A DNA stretch of 64,000 nucleotides from positions 29,313,953-29,377,952 of the forward strand of contig NC_036445.1 in the NCBI RefSeq assembly GCF_002775205.1, written 5' to 3'. Every line of letters begins with the position of its first letter. Position 1 is the stretch's first letter. Positions 25,728 through 38,365 of the stretch are shown here, piece by piece. A program made the translations under genes and the position numbers. The notes under the pieces are model-generated. The model was not told where the DNA came from. It did not search any database and saw only the letters and a list, made by a program, of their open reading frames with translations. This DNA is from Xiphophorus maculatus (lineage: Eukaryota > Chordata > Actinopteri > Cyprinodontiformes > Poeciliidae).

Positions 25728-25785
<58 letters not shown>

Positions 25786-28700
25786 GACTGGTCAGAGAAA
25801 ATAAACACCAATTTAACAAAGAAACCTCACAATTTCAATAACATTTAAAAAAATCAAGACAATCCTTATTTCAATTACAAAGATCAATAAGTAACTGAGC
25901 CATTAGGTGTGAAAAATATATATTTTTAAAGTTCTCGCCATGTTTTCTGGTATTTATCAAATAGAAATGTTAAAACAAGAAGTTAAAACAAGAAATGTTT
26001 TATCTGATTTAACTTCAGACAGTGAGAAAAAATGTCAAATTATTAGGTATATGAAAATATCTACTTTCAACTCTAAAATGAATGTTTCCCAAATTTAGGC
26101 TTTAATCAGGCATAAGACTGAACTTTACTACCAAACTCATCAGTTTGAACATCAGTCAGTTTCAAACACCTCATTGGAACTGAAGCATTTTCAAGAATCT
26201 TAAACAGCAGTAGGAACCCTGATGAAGAGGATAACAGCACAGTCAGTGTGTGTGTGTGTGTGTGTGTGTGTTCAGTTATGATCCTATGGTGTTTTCATCC
26301 TTAAAGAAAACACATTCACCTATTAAATTGTAGGATTTTGAACAGAAAACTAGCAGCGTGTAAAGCTGCCCAGGAAATGTGCTTGAGATCCTTTTGTAGA
26401 GACGGGAGGTAAAAGCTCACTCACCTGTCCAGAGGCATGTAGGCGTTGAGAATGGAGCCGGCCATTGCTTTGGTGCTGGCGTTGTCGCTGATGGTGCCCA
26501 GGCTGACGGTGGCGGACTCCCCACTCAGGCTGCAGCGCTCCTTCTGCACGTCGGCCTGGACCTCCATCCTGAGACGGCGACACATTTTAGGTGAAGCGGG
26601 AAACCAGAACAACGAGATGAAGCGCTTTCGCTGGAGCGCTTTCGGCGGGCAGCACCTGTGCAGGTAGTTGACCATGGCGCTGCCGGACAGGCTGCCGGTG
26701 ATGCTGGCTCCAGCCAGCGCCATGGTGGAGGCCGTCTCGCTCAGGTTGTCCCTGGCGGCGCCGAGGCGGTCCATGTGGCTGCCGCTGGCGCTCAGGCTGC
26801 CCGTCAGCCCCCCAACGCTGCCTTCACTGATACTGGGGTTGTTCCTGGTGTCGGCTACCGATGTCGTATCTATGGAGGAGATGACACAGGAATAATTCAA
26901 TGTATAATAATAATAATTAGTACTTTTGATTTTGATTAATTGCATATGGCATAACATTACGTTTTCTATGCAAGAGCGGATGCAGTATATGTTTAATGAC
27001 TTGTCTACAGTACATGTGTATTATTTATTGATGTCATATATACTGTCATGTATTTTGATAAAAGGGTTTCATTGAAGAACAGTATAAAGGGCTGAGAGTT
27101 AAATTGCATAAACGTGCAGCTAAAACTACTAACTTTTACGTTGCAAAACAAAGCTTTGTGTAGATTCAGTTATTGTTTCATTTTTTTATTCATTTATTCA
27201 AAAATAAATATCAAAATATGTTTTTAAGGTGTTAAAATTTTTTATGCAATTAATCACATTTTGTTTTTGTTTTTATTACATGTGATTAATTGCGGCTGGA
27301 ACGTTTGTATTTGCACGTTTCTGGTAAGCCCATAAAGCCTGACACACAAGTGACATTCGCAGGAATGGGCAACGAATATGCTCATATGCTTATTTATTCA
27401 ATAATTAGCAGCAAAACCAGATTTTGGAATGAAACTGTTGCTTGTTTTGTAACGCATAGTCTTGATTGACCCTGCAGTTGGCCCAATCAAACATTTCAGT
27501 CCCATCATGAGAGCGTGTTGTTCAGCTCAGGAAGCAACAGTGAAAGTTACCGGTGGCAGCCATTCCGCTGCCAGCGTTCATGTCGTTCTCGTCGTCGAAC
27601 TCGATCCGAACTCCCTTTCCGTTCCCGGCTGACACGCCGCAGCCTCCACTGCGGCACAGAGAGATGGGCACCACGCCGTAGACGTAGGCCAGCATGATGG
27701 GGACGCCGATGCCTGACGGAGGGGGCAGAGAGAGACCAGCGTGTGAGAGACCAGCTGTCTTGATGACGCAAACACTGCAGCAGCAGAGAGACCGAATCTC
27801 GCTCAGAAAATGGAATTTTCATGAGAGATTCCAGCTCAAAACAACAAACTTTAGCTGAGGGCGATATTTAGTCACAAGCCAAGAAGTCAATAAGGATGTG
27901 AAGATGTAGATGAGGAAGAAAGAGGAAGAGGAAGAGACTGACCGACGGTGACTGCAGCCACCACAGGAGACACGATGGCAGACAGCGTCACTCCACCAGC
28001 GATCACCAGGTTCCTCTCATGGTTGGAAATATCCTTGCCTTCATAGCGGTTATGGATCTGGAGGGAACAGTCCAGACATGAGGGAGAGTTAACCCTGGAA
28101 CTGCCAGGCAGTTTCCATTCTGACTGGATGCCAGTTGAACTGCAGGACGCAACTACAGAGCGACTTTCTTAAAGGTTGGTCAGAGCTGTGTAGAGAAACC
28201 CTGAGAGACGTCACCAAGTCTAGTAGAGCTGAAACAATTAATCGTGATGAATCCATTTATTGAAACGATGGTCAACTAATTCAGAATCGATTAATCGCTA
28301 ACTGAAGTATGCAGACTCAAAAAAAGAGGGGACATTTGCTCTAAGAACATTGTGAGTCATAATGAGGCCAAAACTGTACAAAAAATATAAACATTTTGTA
28401 TTGAAGATGAAAAAAAACTTATTTGTTTGTAAATGTGTTCTACTCAAAACTCAAGGGCTGAGCTTTTCACATGCTGATGTTAAGACTTTTTTTTTTTTTT
28501 GTGAAAAAAGCTTCCACTATAAGAATGCTGTTATTGCATTTTAGACAATACAATGATTTTATGGAACTGAATTTGTTTATTTGCAAAATTTTAATGCGTT
28601 TGAACTACTACTACTATTGAATAGAAGAGGTTTGAGAGGCTAAAAAACTTCAGAATTAATTGTTAGAATAATCGATTACTAAAATAATCCCTGTTTGCCG

Positions 28701-31700
28701 CCCTAGAGTCTAGACGTTGTTTTATTTACTTTGGAAAATGTCTCTTGGCTCTGGTTTCTTCTATTGGCAGGCTTCGCCGGGGGATTCTGGAGAGTCTTAG
28801 TAATGCCACATTATTGGAAAGAGAAATTATAACTCCTCACGCAAGAATGTTTTTAGACTAAATTAGCAGTTTGCAGCAGAAAAGAAAGCTCACTATACTC
28901 AGACCAGTTAAGTGGAAAATATCTGGATAGAACCAAGCACACAGATTCATCTGCAAATTGTCAATGAGTAAAGCAGGAAAAAAGGAAGGACTTCCCCTCG
29001 GTGTTGCTCTGTCTCACCTTCCTGCCCACGTATACAGGTATGCCAATGATCATGGCGGGGATGGCTATCCCAGCAATCAGTGCGATTCCCACAGGAGCGC
29101 CCACTAGTGTTCCCAGCTGCCAAAGGATCTTCTTCTTCCTGCTCCAAGGCTTCTTCCCCCAGAACGTACAGCCTGATGGACTGAAACCAGCAGCACAACG
29201 GTCAACTTTCACCAAACTGATGAAAACATTATATGACCCATCAATACAAGAGACAAAAGGTAAAGACATGCAAGACGTGAATCAACGCAACAGAAGACTA
29301 ATTTTAATAGTAATTAGGGGTGCGTCAGTTGCAGTTTTCTGTTTTTGTTTTTTGTCTGAAAAGTTGTCAAGTTGACCACAGTGAGTCGACTGTTGTTAAC
29401 TGTACACATACATACAAAGCAAAAAGGGACAGAGGCTGGTTTTCAGATGTTTGTGGAGGAAGTTAACATTGGTTTCTCATGTCAGTATTGGGCGATCGCC
29501 GATTTCCCAAAATGAAGACAAATCGAGGTTAATTATTGGTTTTTCCTACCGTGAGATCACATTTTCATTCTCAACCCAGCATTTAAGCCGATAAAAAAAA
29601 AAAAAAACCCTCTCCTTACCGTTTAAACTGACTGTTCTGGACTTGGCGTGCGACTCTTACCTCAAGTAGTGCAAGTCTGAAATCTCCTTCATGCAGAGCC
29701 AGCAGAACTCACAGCCACAGACAGCACAGGTCATGTGGTTACAGCTCCCGTCATTCATTTTGACGATGTAAGCGGCGCAGCAAGGACATGGCTTAATGTC
29801 GTCGGCTGCAACAAAACAGAACATGACGGACAGGAAAGGAAAACACGTCAGACGCGGCGCTGGAAATGGAAATAAATAGACCTGACAAGCATTTCATTTT
29901 AGCAGCACTGGACAGTTGGTCTCTGCCGAGCTCCAAATTTATACTCAACTGCTGCAAAGTCTGATAAACCATGAACTGAAACAGTCCAATAAAAAGTAAA
30001 TATATATATATAAAACATTCACTTTTTTTTAATTATTTTTTTATTTTTAGCTTTAGTCTTGCTTTGATTCATTTCACATTACTCTAATAACTTTCATTAT
30101 GGCAGAAAAGGTACAAAAATGGCAAAAGAGACACAAAAAGCAGCAGATGTAATGCAGTCAAGGTCATATTCGATAGAACTAGAATATGGACTTCGATGAG
30201 GCAGGGTCATCAGCTTAAAACGAGCTTTTGAAAATAAGCAATACATAAATAAAATGATTCAATTATAAAAGGAGCATTAAAATACTATTGGCGTAAAACT
30301 ATTTAATTCAAAAAGATTTTTTTTAAATCATAAAAAATAGATTTTAGCTCATTAAAATCAAAGTCAAAAGTTATTGTAATAAGCTTCATGTAACATTCTA
30401 TTCTTCTATGGTGTTTTTTTCATTACTGTAGGCAGAAAATCATAATCAAGTTCATTAAGGGCTTAAAAACATTAGCTTATGTGTGTTTAATCCATATAAT
30501 GCGTTTTGCCAAGTGAAATAAATGAACTTTTTAATAATTCTCTAAGTTCCTGGACGTGGTCGAGAGCTTCCTGGAGCAGCCCACCTGCGGCGCCGCTCTC
30601 CTGACTGTAGCTGAGGGAGGACGAGCGCACGGTCCTCAAGCGGAGACTCTGGGCTCTCTGCTGGCGCGCCGCGTCGCACGTCTGGTTGGGGTGCCACCGC
30701 TGCTTGCAGTGGTAGCAGAACTCCGTGCCGCAGCCCTCCCTGCCGCACGTGATCTTCGGACAGCTGGCACAGCCGAAGGCTATTACTGCATATCTGGGAA
30801 GCAGCAACAAAATGAATAAATAAATCGCTTCAATATGTGATGGGGGAGTATTATGGATCCCTGTTTGCTATACATTAAACATAATTGCTGGCACAATAAA
30901 ATAAAAATGCAAAAGAGTTATTTTTGTTGTGAACAGCTGCAAATAGTGCTGGGTATTTATTATATTGTATCATTTATAAGAAATGTATCACGATAAGTGA
31001 TAATAATTTTGATTTATTGTCACAATAAATTTCAATTAATGTTTAAAATCTATTAAACTTGACTATTTTTCCACCGTTTTTTCAGTGAGTGCATCAACAA
31101 ATATCAATACTTCTTTATATGACTGATGTCCACAAGAAACGGGTTGCAAGTATTTTCAAGAGTTGTATTTGTGTTTGTGGAGCTATGATTGCTTTGCCAT
31201 TTACCTGAAAAAGTAGTAACAAATAGTATCGTCACTTTTATTGTAATCACAATACTACTATAAAATATCGTGATAAATCTTCAGGTCTATATCCCCAACT
31301 CTGACCTGCAAACTCTACAGATCAATACGATCGATACAGAAGTTTTCTCTAATCCATCAGGACTGTTGAGAAAAAAATTAATAAATGTTTGCATCATGGG
31401 GGAAAAAAAAATAAAGCTAGGTGTAATGAATTTATACTGTTCATGTATGAATGCACACTGAATATTTGAAATAGTTTTTAAAGGTCAAATTTAAAACAGC
31501 ATGGACTGTGGAGTGTCAGTAGTAAGGCAGACGGTTCATTCAGGGACGCTGCTAATCATCGACCTCAATCCGATCCCATAAAGTGATGCTAAACACTAGA
31601 GAGTCACATTTCAGGGGTTAAATGACGTTCTGGAGGTTTGTGTTGCAGTTGGGCCTGACCTCAGGGCTAATGTTTAATCACAGAGCCACCGAGGGCCTGG

Positions 31701-33477
31701 GAGACTTCCTCCACTCTGGATCAATTTACACTGAGATCCCCGTCTAGAGCGCAGACAGAGAGGGCTTCCATGTGAGCCCAGACAGACACCGGACACCAGT
31801 GGGGTCCAAACTGTGGCCCCGGGGACATTTACACCCATCTGAACACTTTCCTGTGGTACAAATTTATAGCAAATGGAGCTGATATAGACTGATGCTGAAT
31901 AGTTAGATTTTAAACATGACAGACTTTTAGTGACTGATTTTTCTTAAATTGGAAATGTTAGCACCTAAAAATCTTCTGTTTTGGAGTAAAACATCTAATA
32001 AAAGTAAAATATTGACTTAGGAGCACATTCATCAAATTTGGGTAAATTTGATGAATGGGTATTTTCCAAGAAACCTCTGGCTGATGCTGGGAATAGACAA
32101 AAAAGAAAAGAAATGTATGACTGTTTTATTAAAACAAATATCTAACTTTCTCAGAGCAGCAGTGATTTTACACTTTCCAATTTTTTCCAGTAAAAGCAGG
32201 AATGTTCCAATATGAAAATTTGGGTTGATCTCTGATATAAATATTGCTGTTATGGCCCAAAACTGATCCTGTTTTAGTCATTCCCAATAACAGTTCCAGG
32301 TTTTATTTGAGAGAAAATTTGGCCCCTGACTAATCTCAACGTGGCCATTTTGGCCCACGGTGCAGAAAGTTTAGACGCCATAGCAACAGGATTGGCTCAA
32401 AGATCCCAGTTCAAATAAATAGCTACACATCGGTTTACACACATAACATGAATAAACACTAATGGTTGAGAGAAACTTAAAATTCTTACTTGCTCTAAAT
32501 ACGGTAGAGCAAAAAATGACTTCAAAAACAGGATTTGTTCATTTTACAGACACTGAAGATTTTTACATTTGCTGTCTGGAGCTAACAACACGCTCAAAAT
32601 GTTTAGTGAACAGTCAGTTATCAGAAATATTAACGTAGTAACATCCTGTTGCTAAGCTCGCAGTGTGATGTGGTTTGGTTGTTTACATGTAAAGAACCAA
32701 CACGGGTTCACTCAGAATGGATTTTAATACAAAGTGTTTTGTATTAAGTGCGTCTGCTCCCGCTGCTTACCCACAGTCTGGCGCGGGACACCAGCGGCAG
32801 TCCGGATCTGCGACCAGCCACCTCCTCAGCATGAACTCCTCATATTTCTCCATCAGCACTCGGTCCCCCAGAATTATGCGGATGTCGTGCGGGTTGAAGC
32901 GCTCGGCGCACTCGGGGCAGCTGATGTTGATGCGCGACTCTGAGATCTCGATGCGCAGATACTGGCGCAGGCAGTCGCTGCAGGAGCGGTGGTGGCACGT
33001 CATGATGTCGGGGAAGCTCTCCCTGGAGAGGCGTAGAAGGCACAGTGGGCACTCCAGTAGCTCCACCCCTGCTGCTTCCCCCGCCTTAGCTGAGGAGCTG
33101 GTAGCAGCATAAGAAGGCCCTGAGGCGGAGGACAACGAGGCGGCAGCGGCGAAGGCGGCTCCCGTCCCCGCCGCGGAGAAAAAGGCCGAGTTCTTGTCAT
33201 TGCACATTTCAGAGTGGATGCTCTCGATGGTGGCGATGCCGTCCACTCCCCCAACGCCCCCCGACCCGGGGTGCTGGAGGTCCCTGGACCGCTGGCGGCC
33301 TGGTTTAGTGTCCCGTCCTCGTCTTCGGAAGAGAGAAGCCAGAGAGAGCCGCCTCTTCTTCGGGGCCTTCTTCACTGACGGCAGGGAGATGGAAGAAGTG
33401 GCAGACTGCAGGTCGCGGTCAGAATCCATGACCCCGACGTTTCCAGCGCCCAGCTGCTGCTGCTTCTGTGCGCTCAT
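24509..33477 (-). CDS. rnf19a: RNF19A (Dorfin), RBR E3 ubiquitin ligase (complete)
   Basis: RNF19A is a membrane-anchored RING-between-RING ligase that ubiquitinates substrates such as misfolded SOD1. Minus-strand coding exons: 33477-32771, 30793-30585, 29805-29661, 29180-29018, 28057-27943, 27712-27551, 26869-26656, 26568-26425, 25253-24509. They sum to 2604 nt, or 867 codons plus stop. RING1 ([19 protein letters not shown]...) covers about residues 170-220. The IBR ([14 protein letters not shown]) is near 250-290. RING2 starts at 312; the expected catalytic Cys is C327 in GSCNHMTC. Two hydrophobic segments follow ([20 protein letters not shown]... and [20 protein letters not shown]...). The Ser-rich tail contains [25 protein letters not shown] 33477 is chosen because family similarity (MDSDRDLQ...[13 protein letters not shown]) begins there. 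The leader upstream stays open (see findings). Synteny favours RNF19A over RNF19B. Confidence 0.94.
25729..25783. repeat. (CA)n microsatellite
   Basis: About 27 CA units in rnf19a intron 9 (25254-26424). Confidence 0.97.
25930..26060 (+). mobile_element. Tc1-like terminal remnant
   Basis: Phrases TCTGGTATTTATCAAATAGA and TCTGATTTAACTTCAGACAG then TGAGAAAAAATGT match the 3' end of fish Tc1-like elements, as also seen near 14400. In the intron before the last rnf19a exon. Confidence 0.5.
26246..26271. repeat. (GT)n microsatellite
   Basis: 13 GT units in the intron preceding the last rnf19a exon. Confidence 0.95.
28228..28706 (+). mobile_element. CGATTA-end repeat, copy 2 (fuller)
   Basis: Starts TAGAGCTGAAACAATTAATC and ends AATCGATTACTAAAATAATC...GCCGCCCTAG, so the two ends are imperfect inverted repeats (AGRGCTGMAAC.../...GCNGCCCT). 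Internal phrases are shared with 18940-19255. In rnf19a intron 5 (28058-29017). No coding capacity. Confidence 0.65.
29313..29560 (+). mobile_element. GGTGCAC-family element, copy 4 (diverged)
   Basis: TTAGGGGTGCGTCAGTTGCA is a diverged left end. GGGCGATCGCCGATTTCCCA occurs further right. Only part of the family pattern is kept. In rnf19a intron 3 (29181-29660). Confidence 0.4.
30940..31290 (+). repeat. Possible ATCGTGATA-type dispersed repeat
   Basis: TGTATCACGATAAGTGATAA...TTATTGTCACAATAAATTTC is similar to a common fish hAT-derived repeat. Ends were not resolved. In rnf19a intron 2 (30794-32770); the rest of that 2-kb intron shows nothing identifiable. Confidence 0.35.
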
Positions 33478-33771
33478 CTCCCCAGGAGGAGGAGAGAGGC
33501 GCGCCGGTGGGGAGCCAGCACTGGGCAGCCTGTCTCGCACGTGGGTGGAGAGGTCGGGGAGCGGGGGGGGGCTGGGGCTGGGGGACGGGGTGAGGTGGTG
33601 GATGGGAGAGGGGCTGGGTGAGGGAGGGATGGGGTGGGGGGGCAGGGCTCCAGAGGGCCCGTCGACGTTTAGGACATGGTGGCTTCTCCTGATCAACCTC
33701 GACGTCACATCTAGCAGCCGGATTTTGGCGAAGGGGTGGGGGTCACGAGGGAGAAAAAGATGCAACAGGAC
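33478..33771 (-). other. rnf19a: rnf19a 5' leader part of exon 2
   Basis: The exon begins after the acceptor CTGTCTGCAG (33772). It runs 294 bases to the ATG, in frame with it and without a stop. The would-be translation is proline/serine-rich ([12 protein letters not shown]...). It is usually taken as UTR; see the finding on the open leader. Confidence 0.6.
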
Positions 33772-35879
33772 CTGCAGACAGAAGGGAGAACGGGTGTGAG
33801 AGACAAAAAAGACAAGGACAGGAGGAAGTGGAGAGAGGATGAGAACAAATATAATTTATTGAGTATCCTCAATACTCAAAAAAAAAAGCTATGAACTATA
33901 GCTTTCTTTCTTTATTGGTTTTTTTAATGGTGTGTTAAGTCTAACCAAATACTGAACGCTATAATATTTACAGTCTTGCAGTTTGCAGTGCATGTCCCCA
34001 GGTGCTACACTTAAGGGTGCCACAATAAAGGGGGCGCCAAAATGAAGGACAAACGTTACCAATTGGCAATTTCTGTATTGAACAGCTGTTTGTGTATGTG
34101 GAAATGTGCAGATTACACAATGCATCTCTTGTTTCTGATTGAGCTGATCACCTACTGAAATACGTAGCATAAAACCTGAACTTTGACATACTGAATATCC
34201 AATTGTTTTCTCATAGACAAAAAACATTCTTAAAATAATTCTTAGCTGATCTAACAAGTGAAAAACAGTCGAACACATTTTCATTGAGTTACAGTAAACG
34301 CATTCTATTACAGAATTGCCTTTAACTTTCAGTGTTTTCAATTATTGAAACCATCATCCTTTGTATTCTCCTGGGAACATTTTAATCTTTTATCTTTCAG
34401 TCAACCTTCCCGCCTCAGTCTAATACTTCATGATGATTAAGTCTGCCTTGACGAAGAGCTTTTCAGCGAGGGTTTCATTCATTCCTAAGCAGAGTTTTTT
34501 TTTTTTGCTAGACCAACACTATAACTTGACAAAGTGCACGTTTGCTCAGCTAATCAGAACATAACTGCAGAAGCAAAAGAAAAAACAAGAGGTAGACAAC
34601 CTTGGACAGAAGTGAGGGAAAGAGACAGCGCTCTGATCTGCCACTAAGATCAACAGTGACGAGGCCTTGGCCGTCAGCTGATAAAGGCAGGCGGGAGGAA
34701 GTGAGCTGCACCACACCGGACCATTTGTCAGTTGCAATTTTACTGCGACAAGCCAACTAAACTTAATCTGCGAAAGAAAAAAAAGTACTTAACCTGAAAC
34801 TAATAACCTGTTTGTTAAAAAAAAAAAGTACAAACATCAAAAACACTCAATAATAGCAACACATCCTGTCCTCCAGTCCATAATGGCAGCTGAATGACTA
34901 CAAGGATAAACTGCAGTCCAAAAGCTCAATAGAGCACTGGTAAATGATTCGTTCAAAACTGGTTTTGCAACACTGGAAACATTGGGCAACGCAAACATCC
35001 CACCTCTGGTAGAGCTGGAGCTTTTCCTATGAAGCCGCGTTGAGTTTTAGTCAGAACTGTTGAAGATGTTCTGAGAAACGAGGCTCAGTATCTGGAGGCT
35101 CAATCAGACAATTTCTCAATTTCCTGTGTGACAGCAATTACTTGTCTTATCTTAATGTGTTCAGCGTGAGTCTCTGTGTCGAGTCGGGCTCCTCCTGAGC
35201 TAATCTGATGAGCGTGTCATCTAGCCACTTGAGAATTTTAAACATTACAACCAACAGTGAACAGCAGCAGAAGCAAAAGAGTAGATTTAACTCAATTCTG
35301 AAGATTGGGATTATTATACGGTTCAAACTGCTGTTTAATACACGAGGTAACATTCCATAATAAAAAGGAAGCACACCATCAAATACATTTTTATGTGCAG
35401 AAAATCAATACCACTTCTAAGGTAAGAAATTACTTTTATATGTGTAAAAGTTTGTATTTTTAACAGACGCTGCAGTTAAAATTTGGTCTGTATTAACTGG
35501 TAACAGGAAAGGAGTAAATAGAAGCAGTGCATTCAACGTACAACTCTTATCTGCAAAGAATGTAATTAAATATTATATTTTAGCCAAGTCTGTCGAACAC
35601 CTTGTGGCTTCTGTGAGATTTTTATTTCCTCTATGCTTATAAAAATTAGTATTCAGTTTACTCATTATTCTTGCGCCACTAGCACTAGCACTGCCTGCGT
35701 TAGTGGGGTGCTCGGTGCCCCACCCCAAAGATGGGGAGGGACTTAAGAGTCAGCCCAGAACTACACAGGAGGACCTGGTCGATGACCAGAAAAGAACTGG
35801 CACCATAGTCTTGAAGGTTACCATAGTAACGTACAAAGCCGCCATGAATTAAAATCCTGCAGCGCTCAAGCCAGCCCAT

Positions 35880-36490
35880 ATCCAAGCCTGAAGTTTGCCA
35901 ATGACTATCCGGATGATCCAGGGGAGGCCTGGGGCAAGGTCAGGAGGTCAGAAGGTCAGAGGAGACTGAAAATCGAAAGTTTTGGTTGAAACTCCAGTCA
36001 TTGTGTTTGGAGGAAGAAGAACACACCATTCCAACCCACCGTGGTGAAATCATCATTCTTTGGGAATGACAGGACGACCGAATCACATTGAGAGGTGGAT
36101 AGATGAGAATATGCTCATCTCAGAGAGTTTCCGTCTGTAAGAGCATTGACTGGGTTGTGACTGGGTCTTCCAGCAGGACAACGAACCAAAACACACAGCC
36201 AGAGTAACTAAGGAGCGGCTCTACAAGAAGCCTTTCAATGTCATGCACTGCCCTAGCCAGTCTCCAGACCTGAACCTGAAACTCTTTAGAGGGAGCTGAA
36301 ACTCTGTGTTGCCTAGCGACAGCCCCAAAAGCTGAAAGATCTGGAGAGGTTCTGTTATGGACAAGTGTTCTGTGATTCCAGCTGAAGTGTGTGCAAAGCT
36401 GGTCAAGAACTACGGGAAACGTCTGACTTTTGGAATTGGAAATAAAGTTGTGTTTTTCTGTGATATCAAATACTTATTTTGTGCCCACAT
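35880..36490 (+). pseudogene. Tc1/mariner transposase remnant
   Basis: The sequence follows the second half of a fish Tc1-like transposase gene: GTTTGGAGGAAGAAGAACAC, TCTTCCAGCAGGACAACGA, AGCCAGTCTCCAGACCTGAA, GGGAGCTGAAACTCTGTG, CTGGTCAAGAACTACGGGAA. It ends near TCAAATACTTATTTTGTG, the usual 3' end. Deletions and stops break every frame. The 5' half is missing. Confidence 0.85.
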
Positions 36491-38115
36491 TAAAAAAATC
36501 TATTGAATCAAATCCCTTCTTAGAAACTGGTTCATTCATTTGAAAGCATATAGTGATGATTACAAAAAATGTAAAAAATAAAATAATAATAATAATAAAA
36601 AAAGTATTGATATTTTTTGGTCCATAAGGCTCAGATCTACATCCAACATCTCGACCTCTGCTTTGACAAATCCAGACAATATGTAAGAAATTCTAAATGA
36701 AAGGTTCACACCATACGTAAAAAGCAAAACAGATCTTGAGGAGAACTGACCAACTACTTCTTCAGCCCCCTGTTTTCACATCTGTGTTATGCTTTGTGTT
36801 TCTAGGACTGGGAGTGGCCATGAGAGAGGAAGAATTTCCATTATTCTAGAGTAGTATTGCTGCTGAGGTCCAGTTCTTGTTCCGCCCATCTATCCGGAAC
36901 GTACTGAAACACTACTTGAAGACCCTTAAACAGAGGGGTGCAGAACCATAGTCCCAAGCTAGAAGCCCACTGAACATTGCTCCCTGTCTTACTGAACCTA
37001 TGCACACTATAGAATGTTTTGCTGAAAACGCAGTAAACCTGTCAGTCTGCGCTATACGAAAAGATCAAAAGCAGACCTCAGCACAGCAACTCTGCTCCTG
37101 CAAGCAAACTTCACACTCTAGCACCACTACACACTCTCAGAAACAAGTGCTTTTATCCATAATCTCTCTTCTCCCATCTTCTTTCTCTCAATTACAGCAG
37201 AGTTTCAAATAGGAGTCCCATCCCTGCTGTAGGCCTTTTACCTTAAGAATAAGTAACAATTTCATAGTAGTAAGCAATAATATTAAAACTCAGCACTGAC
37301 ACAAAGTTATACAGGAGACTGGTATGACAATACCAACTATTCCCCAAAGCATCCCACAGCAGCTGTATGGATGATGGGTTTGAGTCAACAAGAAATTACT
37401 ACTTGTGCAAATCAGATATCTTAGTGATGAAAACTGATGAGGCAGCAACTTAAAGGTCTGAGGAAAGCATCAAGTTATGCAATAAAATATACCTGTTTAT
37501 GACACAGCCCCTCCGAATGCACACTACTAGTTAGCTAGGCTAGCGTAACAATACAATACTTCTCTCTTGCCAATAAGAAAACACAAAGTTGGCTGTTAGA
37601 AACTAATTCCGGCCACAAAAACAGAAGAAATGTGTTGAAACTAGAAGAAGTCCCACACATCACCTCCTATTAGGGCAACACTTCTTTGAAATTATGTTTG
37701 CAAAACACAAGCAGTGGGTGTGAAATGCAGATGAATCCAGCTTGTGTTGCTCATGCTACTCTTTGTAGCAGGTATTAATGCTAGTACTTTGCTCTAAATC
37801 TAAATGATAAATACTGTAGATGGAGCTTAAACTGATTTAAGATTTCATTTAGCATCACCTAACTGTCGCATTTTATTTTATTAATAAATATACATTTGTT
37901 ACATTTTTAAATAAAAAGTCACATAGAAATGTTTAGATATAGTAAAAAGGCAAAAATGTTTGATTCGCTGTTTGGAGAATTTACATTGAAACTACAATAT
38001 GGGGACTTCTCACAAGTTGCCTGGCATGTTCTACACCGACTGTGGATTCTTTAAGCCTTAGTTTGTAATTGTGAAGCCTTCACTCTATTTATGAAAACAA
38101 GAAAAAGACAAAAAA

Positions 38116-38365
38116 AGGGCGCACCGATGAATCAGTCAGGATATCCTTAATTTTGGGAAATCCATGATTGCCCGATACTTTCATATGAAACCGATCCCAC
38201 CAATCTCTGCAAAAGTCTGAAAATCATTAACAGTCATCACCCCACTGTTGCCAACTTAGCAACTTTGTTATATTTTGCAACTTTTCAGACAAAAAAAAAT
38301 TAAAAATAGGAATCAGCCACAATCGGAATCAGCAGGTCAGGCGATAACGTTCAAGTCGGCAGTAT
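38116..38365 (+). mobile_element. GGTGCAC-family element, copy 5
   Basis: GGGCGCACCGATGAATCAGT, GATTGCCCGATACTTTCATA, TCTGAAAATCATTAACAGTC and CACCCCACTGTTGCCAACTT then TTGCAACTTTTCAGACAAA follow the same order as the copy at 10155. Confidence 0.6.

Noticed and set aside
33194-33799. 201-codon plus-strand ORF opposite rnf19a exon 2
   Set aside because: Antisense shadow of the RING1-encoding exon and its GC-rich leader; low-complexity Gly/Arg translation.
36221-36406. Short ORFs in the 36-kb region as a gene
   Set aside because: They fall inside a Tc1-like transposase relic and are not in its coding frame.
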